NCBI GenBank assembly: GCA_022791055.1
Contig: JAAVYI010000034.1
Location: 1-60,861, forward strand
Source: Clostridia bacterium
Lineage (GTDB): Bacteria; Bacillota; Clostridia; Christensenellales; Pumilibacteraceae
Length of the DNA: 60,861 nt
Direction of reading: 5' to 3'
The notes beneath the pieces are model-generated. The model was given only the letters and a program-made list of their open reading frames with translations, had not been told where the DNA came from and searched no databases. Positions 9,517-17,770 of this stretch are shown here, one piece after another (position 1 is the stretch's first letter; each line of letters begins with the position of its first letter). A program made the translations under genes and the position numbers.

Positions 9517-10185
9517 ATGCTAGCGGGAAAAATTTCGCCTTCGATGATGTGTGCCGATTTCACCGATTTAAAACGCACGCTCGAAACGTTTGAAAAGAAC
9601 GACGTCGAATATTTGCACCTCGATATTATGGATGGTCACTTCGTGCCTAACATCACGCTGGGGGAGAGCGTCGTCAAACAACTGCGCGCGATCACTTCGA
9701 TTCCGTTCGACTACCACTTAATGGTGACCGATCCCGAAAATAAAATCGATTGGTTCGATCTGCGGGAAGGGGATCTGGTGTCGGTGCATTACGAGAGTAC
9801 GCCGCATGTGCAACGCGCCGTCGCCAAAATCAAGGATCGCGGCGCGAAGGCAGGCGTTGCGCTCAATCCGGCCACGCCGTTAAACGTACTCGACTATCTG
9901 GTTTGCGACGTCGATTTTATATTGTTGATGACCGTCAACCCTGGGTTCGCCGGGCAAAAGGTTGTCAAACAGACGCTCGATAAGATTGCCGACGCCAGAA
10001 CGTACCTCGACGCGCGCGGGTATGCGCACGTCATGCTCGAAGTCGACGGGTGCGTCAGCTATCCCAATGCTGCTGTCATGCGTGCCAACGGCGCCGATAT
10101 TTTCGTCGGCGGCACGAGCAGTATTTTCGGCGCATCAAACACGTTACAACAAGGACTTGAAAAATTACGAGCCATTATTCGATAA
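9517..10185 (+). CDS. rpe: Ribulose-phosphate 3-epimerase family protein
   Basis: 222 residues. The GTG at 9511 lies inside the AAGGAG ribosome site, so the ATG at 9517 is the true start. The TIM-barrel signatures are present: S-P-S-M-M near the N-terminus, H-L-D-I-M-D-G-H-F-V-P-N, Y-H-L-M-V, M-T-V-N-P-G-F-x-G-Q and E-V-D-G. The enzyme interconverts D-ribulose 5-phosphate and D-xylulose 5-phosphate; an allulose-6-phosphate epimerase role is the main alternative. It sits three codons after fucI and 11 bases before a lipoprotein gene, so it is part of the sugar operon and probably a second, pathway-dedicated copy. Confidence 0.88.
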   Translation: MLAGKISPSMMCADFTDLKRTLETFEKNDVEYLHLDIMDGHFVPNITLGESVVKQLRAITSIPFDYHLMVTDPENKIDWFDLREGDLVSVHYESTPHVQRAVAKIKDRGAKAGVALNPATPLNVLDYLVCDVDFILLMTVNPGFAGQKVVKQTLDKIADARTYLDARGYAHVMLEVDGCVSYPNAAVMRANGADIFVGGTSSIFGASNTLQQGLEKLRAIIR

Positions 10186-10196
10186 AGAGGATCTCT

Positions 10197-12446
10197 ATGA
10201 AAAAAATTTTAACACTGCTTTTGGCGTCTGTCATCACCGCAAGCGCTTTTGGCTGTGCCGGTGGCAATGACTTTTATTACGAAGAAATCTATGAGAACCC
10301 ATTGCAAGATCTCGACGTGGGAGGCAGCGACAGCCTGACGATGACCGACGCGGACAATGCCGTCACTTTGGAGAACGCCAAGGTGCGAATCAAGCTGAAC
10401 GCCGAAACCGGCGCGGTGACCGAATACGTCAACAAAGAAAGCAAACTGTATTTGGTACGGAACGGCGGCGCGACGGCGGTCAAACTGTGCAAAAAGAGCG
10501 GCGACGCCGGCGCGTTTGACAGCTTTTCCCGTTCGGTCGTGGCCGATACGGCCGACAAAAAAGAGGTACGGTTTCGTTGGAATTTCGGTGCAGTAAGCGT
10601 CGAAGCGGCGGTGTCTTTGACGGCCGACGCCGACGAAGTGCGATTTGCGCCGTCGATTATCAACAACGACCGCAACGATTACGTCGTCAGCGTCGAGTAT
10701 CCGATACTCGAAAATGTCGAAAGCCTGTACGCGCGGGAAACCGATTATTTCGTCAGTCCGGTCGCCATGGGTATGCTGTTCAACGACCCCGTAACCAACT
10801 TCAACGGCACAACATTTGCCGGGATCGGCAAGGACGACGGTATGTACCCGTCCGGTTGGAATGTGCCGATGCAATTCGAAGGGTATTATTCCAAGGGGAT
10901 TGGCGGGTTCATGCTGTCGACCCTAGACGGTGGGGAAACCGTCAAAAGTTTTACCTGCACCGGGTTTGCGGGCAAACTGCGCATGAGTTTGCACCATTTC
11001 CCGAGCGATGTCAAAAGCGGCGATTACGACTTCGGCTACGATGTTGCGATCGGCAATCTGACCAGCGGCACGTGGCAGGAGTGTGCCGATCGGTACCGCG
11101 CTTGGGCGGAAAAGCAGAAGTGGTGCGCCCAAGGTGTTGCCAAAGATCGCGCCGACATCAACAAGACGCTGTACGAGCAAACGGCGCTTGTCAACTTCGG
11201 TTTTCCGTTTACAGGCAGGTTGACAAAGATCGAGCAGGAAGAACTGTACAATAAGTTAAAAGAAAAGGCGGGCGGGAAGCTGTTGAATATCCTGTTTTCC
11301 AAATCCGACTATGCCGTCGAACTGACCAAAAAGAACGACGACCTGTTAACATTTTTTGAGTTTAACACGTTCTCCGAGTTGAACACCGACCGCAACAACA
11401 TCATCAAATCCGGCGAAGGCGATCTGCAACGCTACGGACAGTTGGTAAACGGCGTACAGTACTATTACCAGTGTCCGGCGAGCGCGAATTGGTTAAACGC
11501 GCGGTTGGACATCGAAAAGGACTACCGCCAAACGTTCGGCGCGAGCGGGTTTTATCATGACGTGGCGATTTCGGCCGTGCATCCGCTGTTTTGTTACGAC
11601 ACATCGCATAACCACGGCACGCGGGTCAACATCGTTTCCGACGCGCTCAACCAAATCAAGCAGGCCAAAGAATATGCCGTTTCGCAAGAGATTTACAGTG
11701 TCGGCGAAGAACTGATGTTCGAACAGATGTTGCCGTTCGTCGATTATTTTCAGGCGCGCGCGACGGGCGGCGCCATGAGTTGGATGGAACACGACCGTTT
11801 TAAGAACGTCATTCGGAACAATAGCGCCGAGACGATTCCGCTGTTCGACTATGTGTACGGCGAATACGGCGCTTTGCGTATGGACGGATATTTGAACGCC
11901 GACGTTTTGCTCGGGAAAGGGTACTATTCCGTGGCGGCCAAGACGGCGTTGAACGGCGGATTGGTCGAATATAACTACGAATTTTTGAATCAGAACGAGT
12001 ACTTGCGGGCGGTCGAGCTGGACGACGATATGCTTACATTTATCGGTGAACTGTTCTCGGCGCGCGCCACATACGGCAAGGACTATCTCGTATACGGGAA
12101 AGCGGTCAAGGCACCGGCAATCGGAACGGGCAAGACCGAATACGCCTTCTACAACAAGAACTACAACAACGGTGTCGGTATGCGCGGTAACGTTTCGACC
12201 GACGACGTCGTCGTTTCGGCGTATACGGCGAACGGTAAAACGGCGATCTTCTTCTGCAACGTCACCGATAAAACGCAGAAGATTCGATTTGTGCTCAATG
12301 CGTTACGCGATTACGGCGTAGCAAACGGCGATATGACGGTCATCGGCAACGGCTCGTCCAAGAGCGTGGGCGCGCTTACCGACGGCAAGGCGAACGTGGC
12401 GATCGACCTCGAGTCGCACAAGGTCGCCATGTTGGTGATCGAGTAA
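10197..12446 (+). CDS. Glycoside-hydrolase-like lipoprotein (DUF6259-like)
   Basis: 749 residues with a signal peptide and lipobox (A-F-G-C, Cys20). An N-terminal beta-rich region (about 50-300) includes a Y-R-A-W-A-x-K-Q-x-W motif at its end, then a region from about 330 with alternating strands and helices like a TIM barrel (E-H-D-R-F near 540), then a C-terminal beta domain from about 640. This order resembles DUF6259 proteins related to the alpha-galactosidase-like glycosidases, but I cannot assign catalytic residues. As a lipoprotein it would act outside the membrane, releasing sugars for the importer encoded upstream. Confidence 0.6.
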   Translation: MKKILTLLLASVITASAFGCAGGNDFYYEEIYENPLQDLDVGGSDSLTMTDADNAVTLENAKVRIKLNAETGAVTEYVNKESKLYLVRNGGATAVKLCKKSGDAGAFDSFSRSVVADTADKKEVRFRWNFGAVSVEAAVSLTADADEVRFAPSIINNDRNDYVVSVEYPILENVESLYARETDYFVSPVAMGMLFNDPVTNFNGTTFAGIGKDDGMYPSGWNVPMQFEGYYSKGIGGFMLSTLDGGETVKSFTCTGFAGKLRMSLHHFPSDVKSGDYDFGYDVAIGNLTSGTWQECADRYRAWAEKQKWCAQGVAKDRADINKTLYEQTALVNFGFPFTGRLTKIEQEELYNKLKEKAGGKLLNILFSKSDYAVELTKKNDDLLTFFEFNTFSELNTDRNNIIKSGEGDLQRYGQLVNGVQYYYQCPASANWLNARLDIEKDYRQTFGASGFYHDVAISAVHPLFCYDTSHNHGTRVNIVSDALNQIKQAKEYAVSQEIYSVGEELMFEQMLPFVDYFQARATGGAMSWMEHDRFKNVIRNNSAETIPLFDYVYGEYGALRMDGYLNADVLLGKGYYSVAAKTALNGGLVEYNYEFLNQNEYLRAVELDDDMLTFIGELFSARATYGKDYLVYGKAVKAPAIGTGKTEYAFYNKNYNNGVGMRGNVSTDDVVVSAYTANGKTAIFFCNVTDKTQKIRFVLNALRDYGVANGDMTVIGNGSSKSVGALTDGKANVAIDLESHKVAMLVIE

Positions 12447-12457
12447 GGGGCGGCGTT

Positions 12458-13369
12458 ATGAAGAAAGTTTTCGTACTCGGTAGTATCAATGCCGATCTCG
12501 TCATGCAGGCCGACCGAATGCCGATGACGGGGGAATCGTTAAAGGGTAGCGGCTTTTTTATCAACCAAGGCGGCAAAGGTGCCAACCAGGCGGTCGCTTG
12601 CAAAAAACTCGGTTGCGAGAAGGTACTGTTCATGGGCGCGGTCGGTAGCGACACATTCGGCAAGGATCTCGTCTCGTCGCTGGCGTCCTACGGCGTCGAA
12701 ACGGACGCCGTCGCCGTTAAGGACGGACACAGCGGCGTATGTATCATTTTGCTCGATAAGAGTCAAAACGACAATGTGCTTGTCGTCGACGCTGGCGCCA
12801 ATGATCGAGTATCGTTCGACGACTTCGAAGGCTACCTGGACGCACACGCCGAAGCAGGCGATTTGCTTGTAACGCAACTTGAAGTCAACCTTGATGCGGT
12901 CAAACAATGTTTGCGAAAAGCCAAACAAAAGGGTATGTATACCGTTTTGAACCCTGCGCCGGCTGTTAAGATCGGCAAAGATTTTCTCGAAAACGTCGAC
13001 CTCATCGTTTTGAACGAAACCGAAAGCGAGCTGATGACCGGTATTGCCGTCGACGGCGAATCGGCGGCCGAACAGGTGTATACGTACTTTGCAGCTTGCG
13101 GCGTGGGCGAAACGTTAATTACCCTCGGCGCAAAAGGTTGCTACTACCTTGACGGTTCGCTGACGTACTGTCCGGCCGAGAAGGTTAAGGCCGTCGACAC
13201 CACCTCAGCGGGAGACACTTTTATCGGCGCGCTCGCTATGCGCAAGGCGAGCGGGCATACCGTTGCTTCGTCGTTGGCGTTTGCCGCCAAGTGTTCGGCA
13301 ATCACCGTTTCCCGCATCGGCGCGTCGTCCGCAATCCCTACCCTCGACGAAGTGATCGGACCGCACTGA
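12458..13369 (+). CDS. rbsK: Ribokinase-like PfkB sugar kinase
   Basis: 303 residues, typical of ribokinase. The N-terminal substrate motif (G-S-I-N-A-D), the G-G-K-G-A-N-Q-A sequence (PfkB signature 1) and the C-terminal D-T-T-S-A-G-D-T-F with catalytic Asp253 are all present. It phosphorylates the 5-hydroxyl of a pentose. Ribokinase would normally act on ribose, but in this operon D-ribulose from the FucI-type isomerase is an attractive substrate, giving D-ribulose 5-phosphate for the neighbouring epimerase. That assignment is inference. The gene follows the glycosidase-like gene by 11 bases and is the last of the operon. Confidence 0.88.
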   Translation: MKKVFVLGSINADLVMQADRMPMTGESLKGSGFFINQGGKGANQAVACKKLGCEKVLFMGAVGSDTFGKDLVSSLASYGVETDAVAVKDGHSGVCIILLDKSQNDNVLVVDAGANDRVSFDDFEGYLDAHAEAGDLLVTQLEVNLDAVKQCLRKAKQKGMYTVLNPAPAVKIGKDFLENVDLIVLNETESELMTGIAVDGESAAEQVYTYFAACGVGETLITLGAKGCYYLDGSLTYCPAEKVKAVDTTSAGDTFIGALAMRKASGHTVASSLAFAAKCSAITVSRIGASSAIPTLDEVIGPH

Positions 13370-13723
13370 TTGAAATTGCGAGCTGAAGATGGAAAACAGA
13401 GATTCTCACTCAATGCATACGATAAACCTGCTAGAAATCCAAGCCCCGAAATCCGCGACGGATGAAGGCAATTGACGAAATCGACTTGAAATAACGAAGC
13501 ATATGAGATACAAATAAGTGAGGCGTAACAAAAAAGCCAAACATAACTGTGTCTGGCTTATCCTACATTCATATTTTCCGCAACAATTTTTTGTCGGTTT
13601 ACATTACGAGAAACTGTGCTATCCTCAACACAATGAAAGGCATATCACGGAGGGAATAAACAAATAAATAATCTCGGACAGAAAAATAATTTTGAGAAAT
13701 TTTCAAAAACGGGGTCGATTCGC
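13370..13723. other. Gap without an intact gene
   Basis: About 350 bases after the sugar operon. No intact open frame with a ribosome site is visible. It contains a minus-strand terminator at 13530-13558, a short minus-strand coding-like stretch ending there (13558-13641), and an inverted repeat TTTTGA / TCAAAA at about 13690-13708 just ahead of the first poly-G promoter. No convincing plus-strand terminator for the sugar operon was found. Confidence 0.6.
13530..13558 (-). terminator. Orphan intrinsic terminator
   Basis: On the minus strand, AGCCAGAC pairs with GTTTGGCT (one G-T pair) around an 8-base loop and is followed by six T. No intact minus-strand gene leads into it, so it probably served a gene that has been lost. 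Confidence 0.6.
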
Positions 13724-13751
13724 TTGCGGGGGGGGGACTTAGGTGTATACT
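13724..13751 (+). promoter_or_regulatory. Putative promoter with nine-G spacer (P1)
   Basis: TTGCGG at 13724-13729 and TATACT at 13746-13751 are 16 bases apart, and nine consecutive G (13728-13736) run from the -35 into the spacer. A six-base inverted repeat, AGCCTA / TAGGCT, follows at 13758-13777. No gene starts between this and the next promoter. Confidence 0.5.
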
Positions 13752-13829
13752 GTACGTAGCCTAAATATTTATAGGCTTAGAGTATTATATAGCAGTTCCC
13801 GCGACGAGCTAAAAAGTGTTCAACTGTGG

Positions 13830-13860
13830 TTGAGTTCGGGGGGGGGTAATGTGGTACTAT
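13830..13860 (+). promoter_or_regulatory. Putative promoter with nine-G spacer (P2)
   Basis: TTGAGT at 13830-13835 and TACTAT at 13855-13860 are 19 bases apart. Nine G occupy 13838-13846. It lies about 80 bases before the broken zinc-ribbon gene. Confidence 0.42.
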
Positions 13861-13939
13861 ATTGATATGCTTGTATAGTTCATTTTTTTTGGTTTGGTGA
13901 AATCGATTGATAGGAGGCGGCGCGTTCGAGAGTGTGCGA

Positions 13940-14400
13940 ATGAAATGTCCGTATTGCGGAAAGGCGAATCCTTTGGAGTCCGTTTATTGTATCTTTTGTG
14001 GCAAAAAGCTGCTCATAAAGGAAAAAGTCACGCAAAAAACAAAAACAGACGATACGTCCCGTGTTGCGGCGGCGCAGCACAAAATCGTTGCGGAGACGGA
14101 TTCCGCAGTAGCGGGGCGCGTCCTTTGTTCGTCATGATGCTGATCATCATTTTGATCGCGGTAGCGCTGTTCGGGTTTGTAAAATGCGTACAATTCGCTA
14201 CAAAAAACGACGGGCAAACGACAACAGGCGACTCGACTGCGCCGTTTACGCGAGCGGCGAATAACAACGATATTACCATGGAGGTCAATACGGATTTAGC
14301 GAGTTTAGGGTCAAAATTTACCGTATCGCCGCAGGTCGATATAAAAGGCTTGCGAGTGACGATCGAATTTTTGGATAAGAATAAAAACAAGTGGCGCGGG
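13940..14400 (+). pseudogene. Broken zinc-ribbon membrane protein gene
   Basis: An ATG at 13940 opens with a zinc ribbon (C-P-Y-C-G-K, then Y-C-I-F-C-G-K) but stops at 14137. In the other frame, from an ATG at 14134, come a membrane helix and a segment with T-D-L-A-S-L-G-S-K-F that ends at L-D-K-N-K-N near 14385. Zinc ribbon, helix and this domain normally form one polypeptide in related Clostridia proteins, so a frameshift near 14118 (GGGGCGCG) is likely. After 14390 the expected end of the domain is missing. The ATGA overlap at 14134 could allow coupled translation of two pieces, so the gene may be split rather than dead. The AGGAGG at 13912-13917 is too far from the ATG to be ideal. Confidence 0.6.
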
Positions 14401-14626
14401 ACTTGCCGGGCTACTGTGTACGATCGGCGCGGTGTTCCTGATCCTTTCGATCGTCACGGGATCGAAATTCATCGATTTCATGATCGGGCAAAACGAGATG
14501 AATAAGGCTGATGCCGTCGCCGGCTATGCCGTGCCGATCGTTCTACTGGTATTTTCGACGTTGAGCGTTGTCGTAACGGTGTTGCAAAATCGGTTGTGCG
14601 CATCGGCGCAAGCAGAGGTACAGTAA
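14386..14626 (+). pseudogene. Tail of an unrelated membrane protein
   Basis: After the truncated zinc-ribbon protein the coding frame changes, and an open stretch encodes two strongly hydrophobic segments (about 14390-14450 and 14520-14590) with a short polar link, ending at the TAA at 14624-14626. The first possible start codon, a GTG at 14432, has no ribosome site and falls inside the first helix. It reads as the C-terminal end of another small membrane protein joined by deletion. Confidence 0.5.
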
Positions 14627-14687
14627 GACGATTCGCAAAAAAACTACAAATAACAGATAAAAAAATCGTTTATCCACCTCCGTATGC

Positions 14688-14718
14688 TTGACGGGGGGGG
14701 GTAGCTTTCGGTTATACT
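14688..14718 (+). promoter_or_regulatory. Putative promoter with nine-G spacer (P3), before the ABC exporter
   Basis: TTGACG at 14688-14693 and TATACT at 14713-14718 are 19 bases apart; nine G occupy 14693-14701. The ABC gene starts 32 bases after the -10, with GGGAGA as its ribosome site. The spacer is two bases longer than the usual 17. Confidence 0.6.
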
Positions 14719-14750
14719 ATATATAGATTGAAAAGTCGGGAGAAAAGCAA

Positions 14751-15482
14751 ATGCTGAGCATCGAACATTTAAGTAAATCTTACGCGCAGAACAGCGTCAA
14801 GGCGGTCGACGACTTGAGTTTAGAGTTGCAACCGGGAGAAATCTTCGGCTTTCTCGGCCCCAACGGCGCGGGAAAAACGACGACGATCAAGGCATTGACG
14901 GGGATCTTGCCGTTTGAGGCGGGGCGGATCCGCATTGCCGGACACGATATTGTGACCGACAGCATTGCCGCTAAAATGAATTTCGGTTATGTATCGGACA
15001 GTCACATTTTGTATGACAAGCTGACGGGGCGCGAGTATGTCGATTTTATGGCCGATATATACGGCGTTTCGTTGGAACTGCGCAAAACGCGTGCCGAAAA
15101 CCTTTTGGAGAAATTCCAGCTAAAAGATGCCTTCGATCAGCCGATCAAAAGCTATTCGCACGGCATGAAACAGAAGATCAATATTATCGGCGCTTTAATA
15201 CATAATCCCAAACTCTGGGTACTCGACGAGCCGATGACCGGCCTTGATCCGCAATCCAGTTTCGAACTGAAAAACTTAATGCGCGAGCATTGCAAAGAAG
15301 GAAATTCCGTCTTTTTCTCGACGCATATTTTGGAAGTCGCCGAAAAGCTGTGCGACCGCGTCGGCATTATTTTCAAAGGGAAGCTGATGACGGTCGGCAG
15401 TCTCGAAGAGATCAAGGCGCAAGCGCACGACGAGTCGCTGGAAGAAATTTTCCTGTCCGTGACCGGGGGTACGCAGGCATGA
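14751..15482 (+). CDS. ABC transporter ATP-binding protein
   Basis: 243 residues with all motor motifs: Walker A G-P-N-G-A-G-K-T-T (36-44), the S-H-G-M-K-Q-K signature, Walker B ending L-D-E-P-M-T-G-L-D-P, and the switch His in S-T-H-I-L-E. The family is that of EcsA/YtrB-like ATPases that partner with multi-span permeases for export or membrane-stress functions. The stop overlaps the next start (ATGA at 15479), so the permease is translationally coupled. Its only apparent promoter is P3. The transported substrate is unknown. Confidence 0.9.
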   Translation: MLSIEHLSKSYAQNSVKAVDDLSLELQPGEIFGFLGPNGAGKTTTIKALTGILPFEAGRIRIAGHDIVTDSIAAKMNFGYVSDSHILYDKLTGREYVDFMADIYGVSLELRKTRAENLLEKFQLKDAFDQPIKSYSHGMKQKINIIGALIHNPKLWVLDEPMTGLDPQSSFELKNLMREHCKEGNSVFFSTHILEVAEKLCDRVGIIFKGKLMTVGSLEEIKAQAHDESLEEIFLSVTGGTQA

Positions 15483-17176
15483 AAAACTATTGGATCGTCA
15501 CGCGGCTGCTGGTACGCAATATGCTGCGGCGCGGCAGTAAAAAGGATTCGGGCGCGATTTGGGCGGCGTTTATCGGGCTGGGCGTGTTATATTTGATGGT
15601 GGCCGGTATGATGACGGGCGGCACGTATATGCTGGGCGCAATCATGGGGCAGGCGGGCATGATCAGTCAGCTGATCACCGTGTTGCTGTCAATCGGTTGC
15701 ATGGCAGTGCTGATATTCGGATTGATCTCCATGCTGAATACCGTTTACTTTTCCAAGGACACCGAATTTTTTATGGCGCTGCCGGTCAAGCCCGCAACCG
15801 TTTATTTGGCTAAGCTGACCGTTGTGTATGCTGCCGAATCGGTTTTGTCCATTCTGTTGTTGCTGCCGTGCTTACTGACGGCCGGTATCGTTACGCATAT
15901 GGGCGCGGTGTACTACATCACCATGTTGTTTGCCATGCTGATAGTTCCGGCGTTGCCGCTTTTGTTGGCTTCGATCATCGCGATCCCCTTGATGTACGTA
16001 GTCAGCTTTTTCCGCAACAAAGGCGTGCTGTCGTCGATCGTTCTCATTCTTTTGTTCGGCCTGTTTTTCGGAGGCTATGCATTGCTCGTCAATCAAATAT
16101 CGGGGGCGGCAGACAATATCGAAATGGGTAGCGCGTATTGGCAACAGCTTGCACAGTCGATGGAAAAGCCGCTTGTTACGTTTAGCAATATTCTGTTTCC
16201 GCTCGCCGCGATCGCGCGGTTTGCTACCATGACGCACGTCTACGGGCTTTCTTTGCCGATGTCCATGCTGGTCAACTTTGCGATTTTTATCGGCAGTTTT
16301 GCAGTGTTGATCGTGTTGACGGTACTGATTTCCAACGCCGTATATAAGCGTAGCGCCGAAAAAATGCTGGAGAGCGGGAAGCGCAAGGTCAAGGAAAACG
16401 TTGCCTATTCGTCGAGCGGCGTTATCAAATCGTTGCTCAAAAAGGAGTGGCGCGAACTGATCCGCACCCCGGCGTTTGCATTTCAGTCGCTTTCGGGCAT
16501 CATCATTTGTCCGATTATGATGATCGTCGTAGGATTCTCGTTTAACCGCGGGGTGACAGAAGGCGGTTCACCGGAGGAGATTGCGGCGGCAGCACAGTTG
16601 TTATCGGTGATCAGTGGGTTTATGTGTACCAGCTTTATAGCCATGATGGGCATCGGCATGAATATCGGCGCCGCAACGTGTATCAGCAGAGAAGGGGAGG
16701 CCTTTTTATACAGCAAAATGATTCCGGTCGCCCCGCGCGACCAACTGCGTGCCAAAAGCTATCTGTATCTGATCATTTCGGCGGTGTCGATCGTTGCCGG
16801 TCTGATCGTTATGCTGATCATGGGCGGGCAGTGGTTGCATGTTTTGCTGTCAATGGGATTTTTGGCCTTGTACGATTACGGCTATGTGCATTTCGTCATG
16901 TACTTCGACCTGTGTCGGCCGAAATTGCATTGGGCAACGCCCAATGAAGCGGTCAAAAACAATCGCAGCGCGATACTGCCGATGTTTATCAATATCGGCG
17001 TGACGTTCGTCATTATGATCGTGTCGATCATGCTGACGGCGATTATTCCCATGCAATGGTTGGGCAGCTTGATCAGTTGGATAATTCTATACGGGATCGG
17101 GTTGGCCGGCAGCATGATTTTCCCCAGTCTCTTATATAATAACGCCGAACGCCTGTACGCGCAACTTACGGTTTGA
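15479..17176 (+). CDS. ABC transporter permease, multi-span
   Basis: 565 residues, beginning at the ATG that overlaps the stop of the ATPase gene. About twelve hydrophobic segments lie in two blocks (roughly residues 25-300 and 330-560), separated by a charged stretch with K-R-S-A-E-K-M-L-E-S-G. This layout matches large permeases of EcsB/ABC_tran_2 type that pair with EcsA-like ATPases. Substrate and direction cannot be read from the sequence; export or membrane homeostasis is likely. A terminator follows. Confidence 0.82.
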   Translation: MKNYWIVTRLLVRNMLRRGSKKDSGAIWAAFIGLGVLYLMVAGMMTGGTYMLGAIMGQAGMISQLITVLLSIGCMAVLIFGLISMLNTVYFSKDTEFFMALPVKPATVYLAKLTVVYAAESVLSILLLLPCLLTAGIVTHMGAVYYITMLFAMLIVPALPLLLASIIAIPLMYVVSFFRNKGVLSSIVLILLFGLFFGGYALLVNQISGAADNIEMGSAYWQQLAQSMEKPLVTFSNILFPLAAIARFATMTHVYGLSLPMSMLVNFAIFIGSFAVLIVLTVLISNAVYKRSAEKMLESGKRKVKENVAYSSSGVIKSLLKKEWRELIRTPAFAFQSLSGIIICPIMMIVVGFSFNRGVTEGGSPEEIAAAAQLLSVISGFMCTSFIAMMGIGMNIGAATCISREGEAFLYSKMIPVAPRDQLRAKSYLYLIISAVSIVAGLIVMLIMGGQWLHVLLSMGFLALYDYGYVHFVMYFDLCRPKLHWATPNEAVKNNRSAILPMFINIGVTFVIMIVSIMLTAIIPMQWLGSLISWIILYGIGLAGSMIFPSLLYNNAERLYAQLTV

Positions 17177-17200
17177 TCGATAGTCTTTCGCATAACGATA

Positions 17201-17230
17201 AAACGACCGCTTGGGTGAGCGGCCGTTTTT
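17201..17230. terminator. Bidirectional terminator between convergent genes
   Basis: An 11-base stem (AAACGACCGCT with AGCGGCCGTTT, one A-C mismatch) and a 6-base loop, with T5 after it on the plus strand and T4 on the minus strand. It separates the ABC permease gene from the convergent GtrA gene. Confidence 0.8.
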
Positions 17231-17245
17231 GCATAAGAGGGCGAA

Positions 17246-17770
17246 TTATAAATTGATTGTATTTTCGTCGTCTTGAATGAGCGCGATATTGAAGATGAAA
17301 TATTTACGCGTAAAGAAATTGAACAGGAACACGATCAGAACGACGATCCATTTGACCAGCCAAACGTTGCCGCCGATGAGCGTGTGTCCGATGTAATTGC
17401 CTAAGGTCGTTATCGAAAGCCCGATGAGCGTAAAGATCAAAAATTTGATAAAGCCCTTTTTATTCTTGCCGACGTTTCCGTATTCGTAGACAAAGAACAC
17501 CGACATAATATAGTTGAATAGAAACGACACCAAAAAGCTGAGCACGATGGCCGTCATATAGATAGAAGTGGGGGTAACGTGCGGCACGCCGTCTATGGTC
17601 GCGCCGGTAAAAACCGATATAAAGCCGGTGAAATGGTCGTGTCCTTCGATGAACAGGATCAAAGCGGTCACCAAAAAATCGAGGATCGTCGCGGTCGTGC
17701 CGACGATCATCGATTTTATGTACTCTTTGCGCGCTCGTTTATTTTTCAGCGCGTTGAAAAATTCGTTCAT
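17246..17770 (-). CDS. GtrA-like membrane protein
   Basis: 174 residues from the ATG at 17770; the longer frame runs into the upstream gene. Four membrane segments and a Lys/Arg-rich C-terminal end (F-N-F-F-T-R-K-Y-F-I-F) are typical of the GtrA/DPMS-like family, which is linked to moving lipid-linked sugars across the membrane. The start overlaps the stop of the phosphodiesterase gene (ATGA), so the two are expressed together, suggesting a shared role in envelope polymer or lipid metabolism. Confidence 0.85.
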   Translation of the reverse strand: MNEFFNALKNKRARKEYIKSMIVGTTATILDFLVTALILFIEGHDHFTGFISVFTGATIDGVPHVTPTSIYMTAIVLSFLVSFLFNYIMSVFFVYEYGNVGKNKKGFIKFLIFTLIGLSITTLGNYIGHTLIGGNVWLVKWIVVLIVFLFNFFTRKYFIFNIALIQDDENTINL

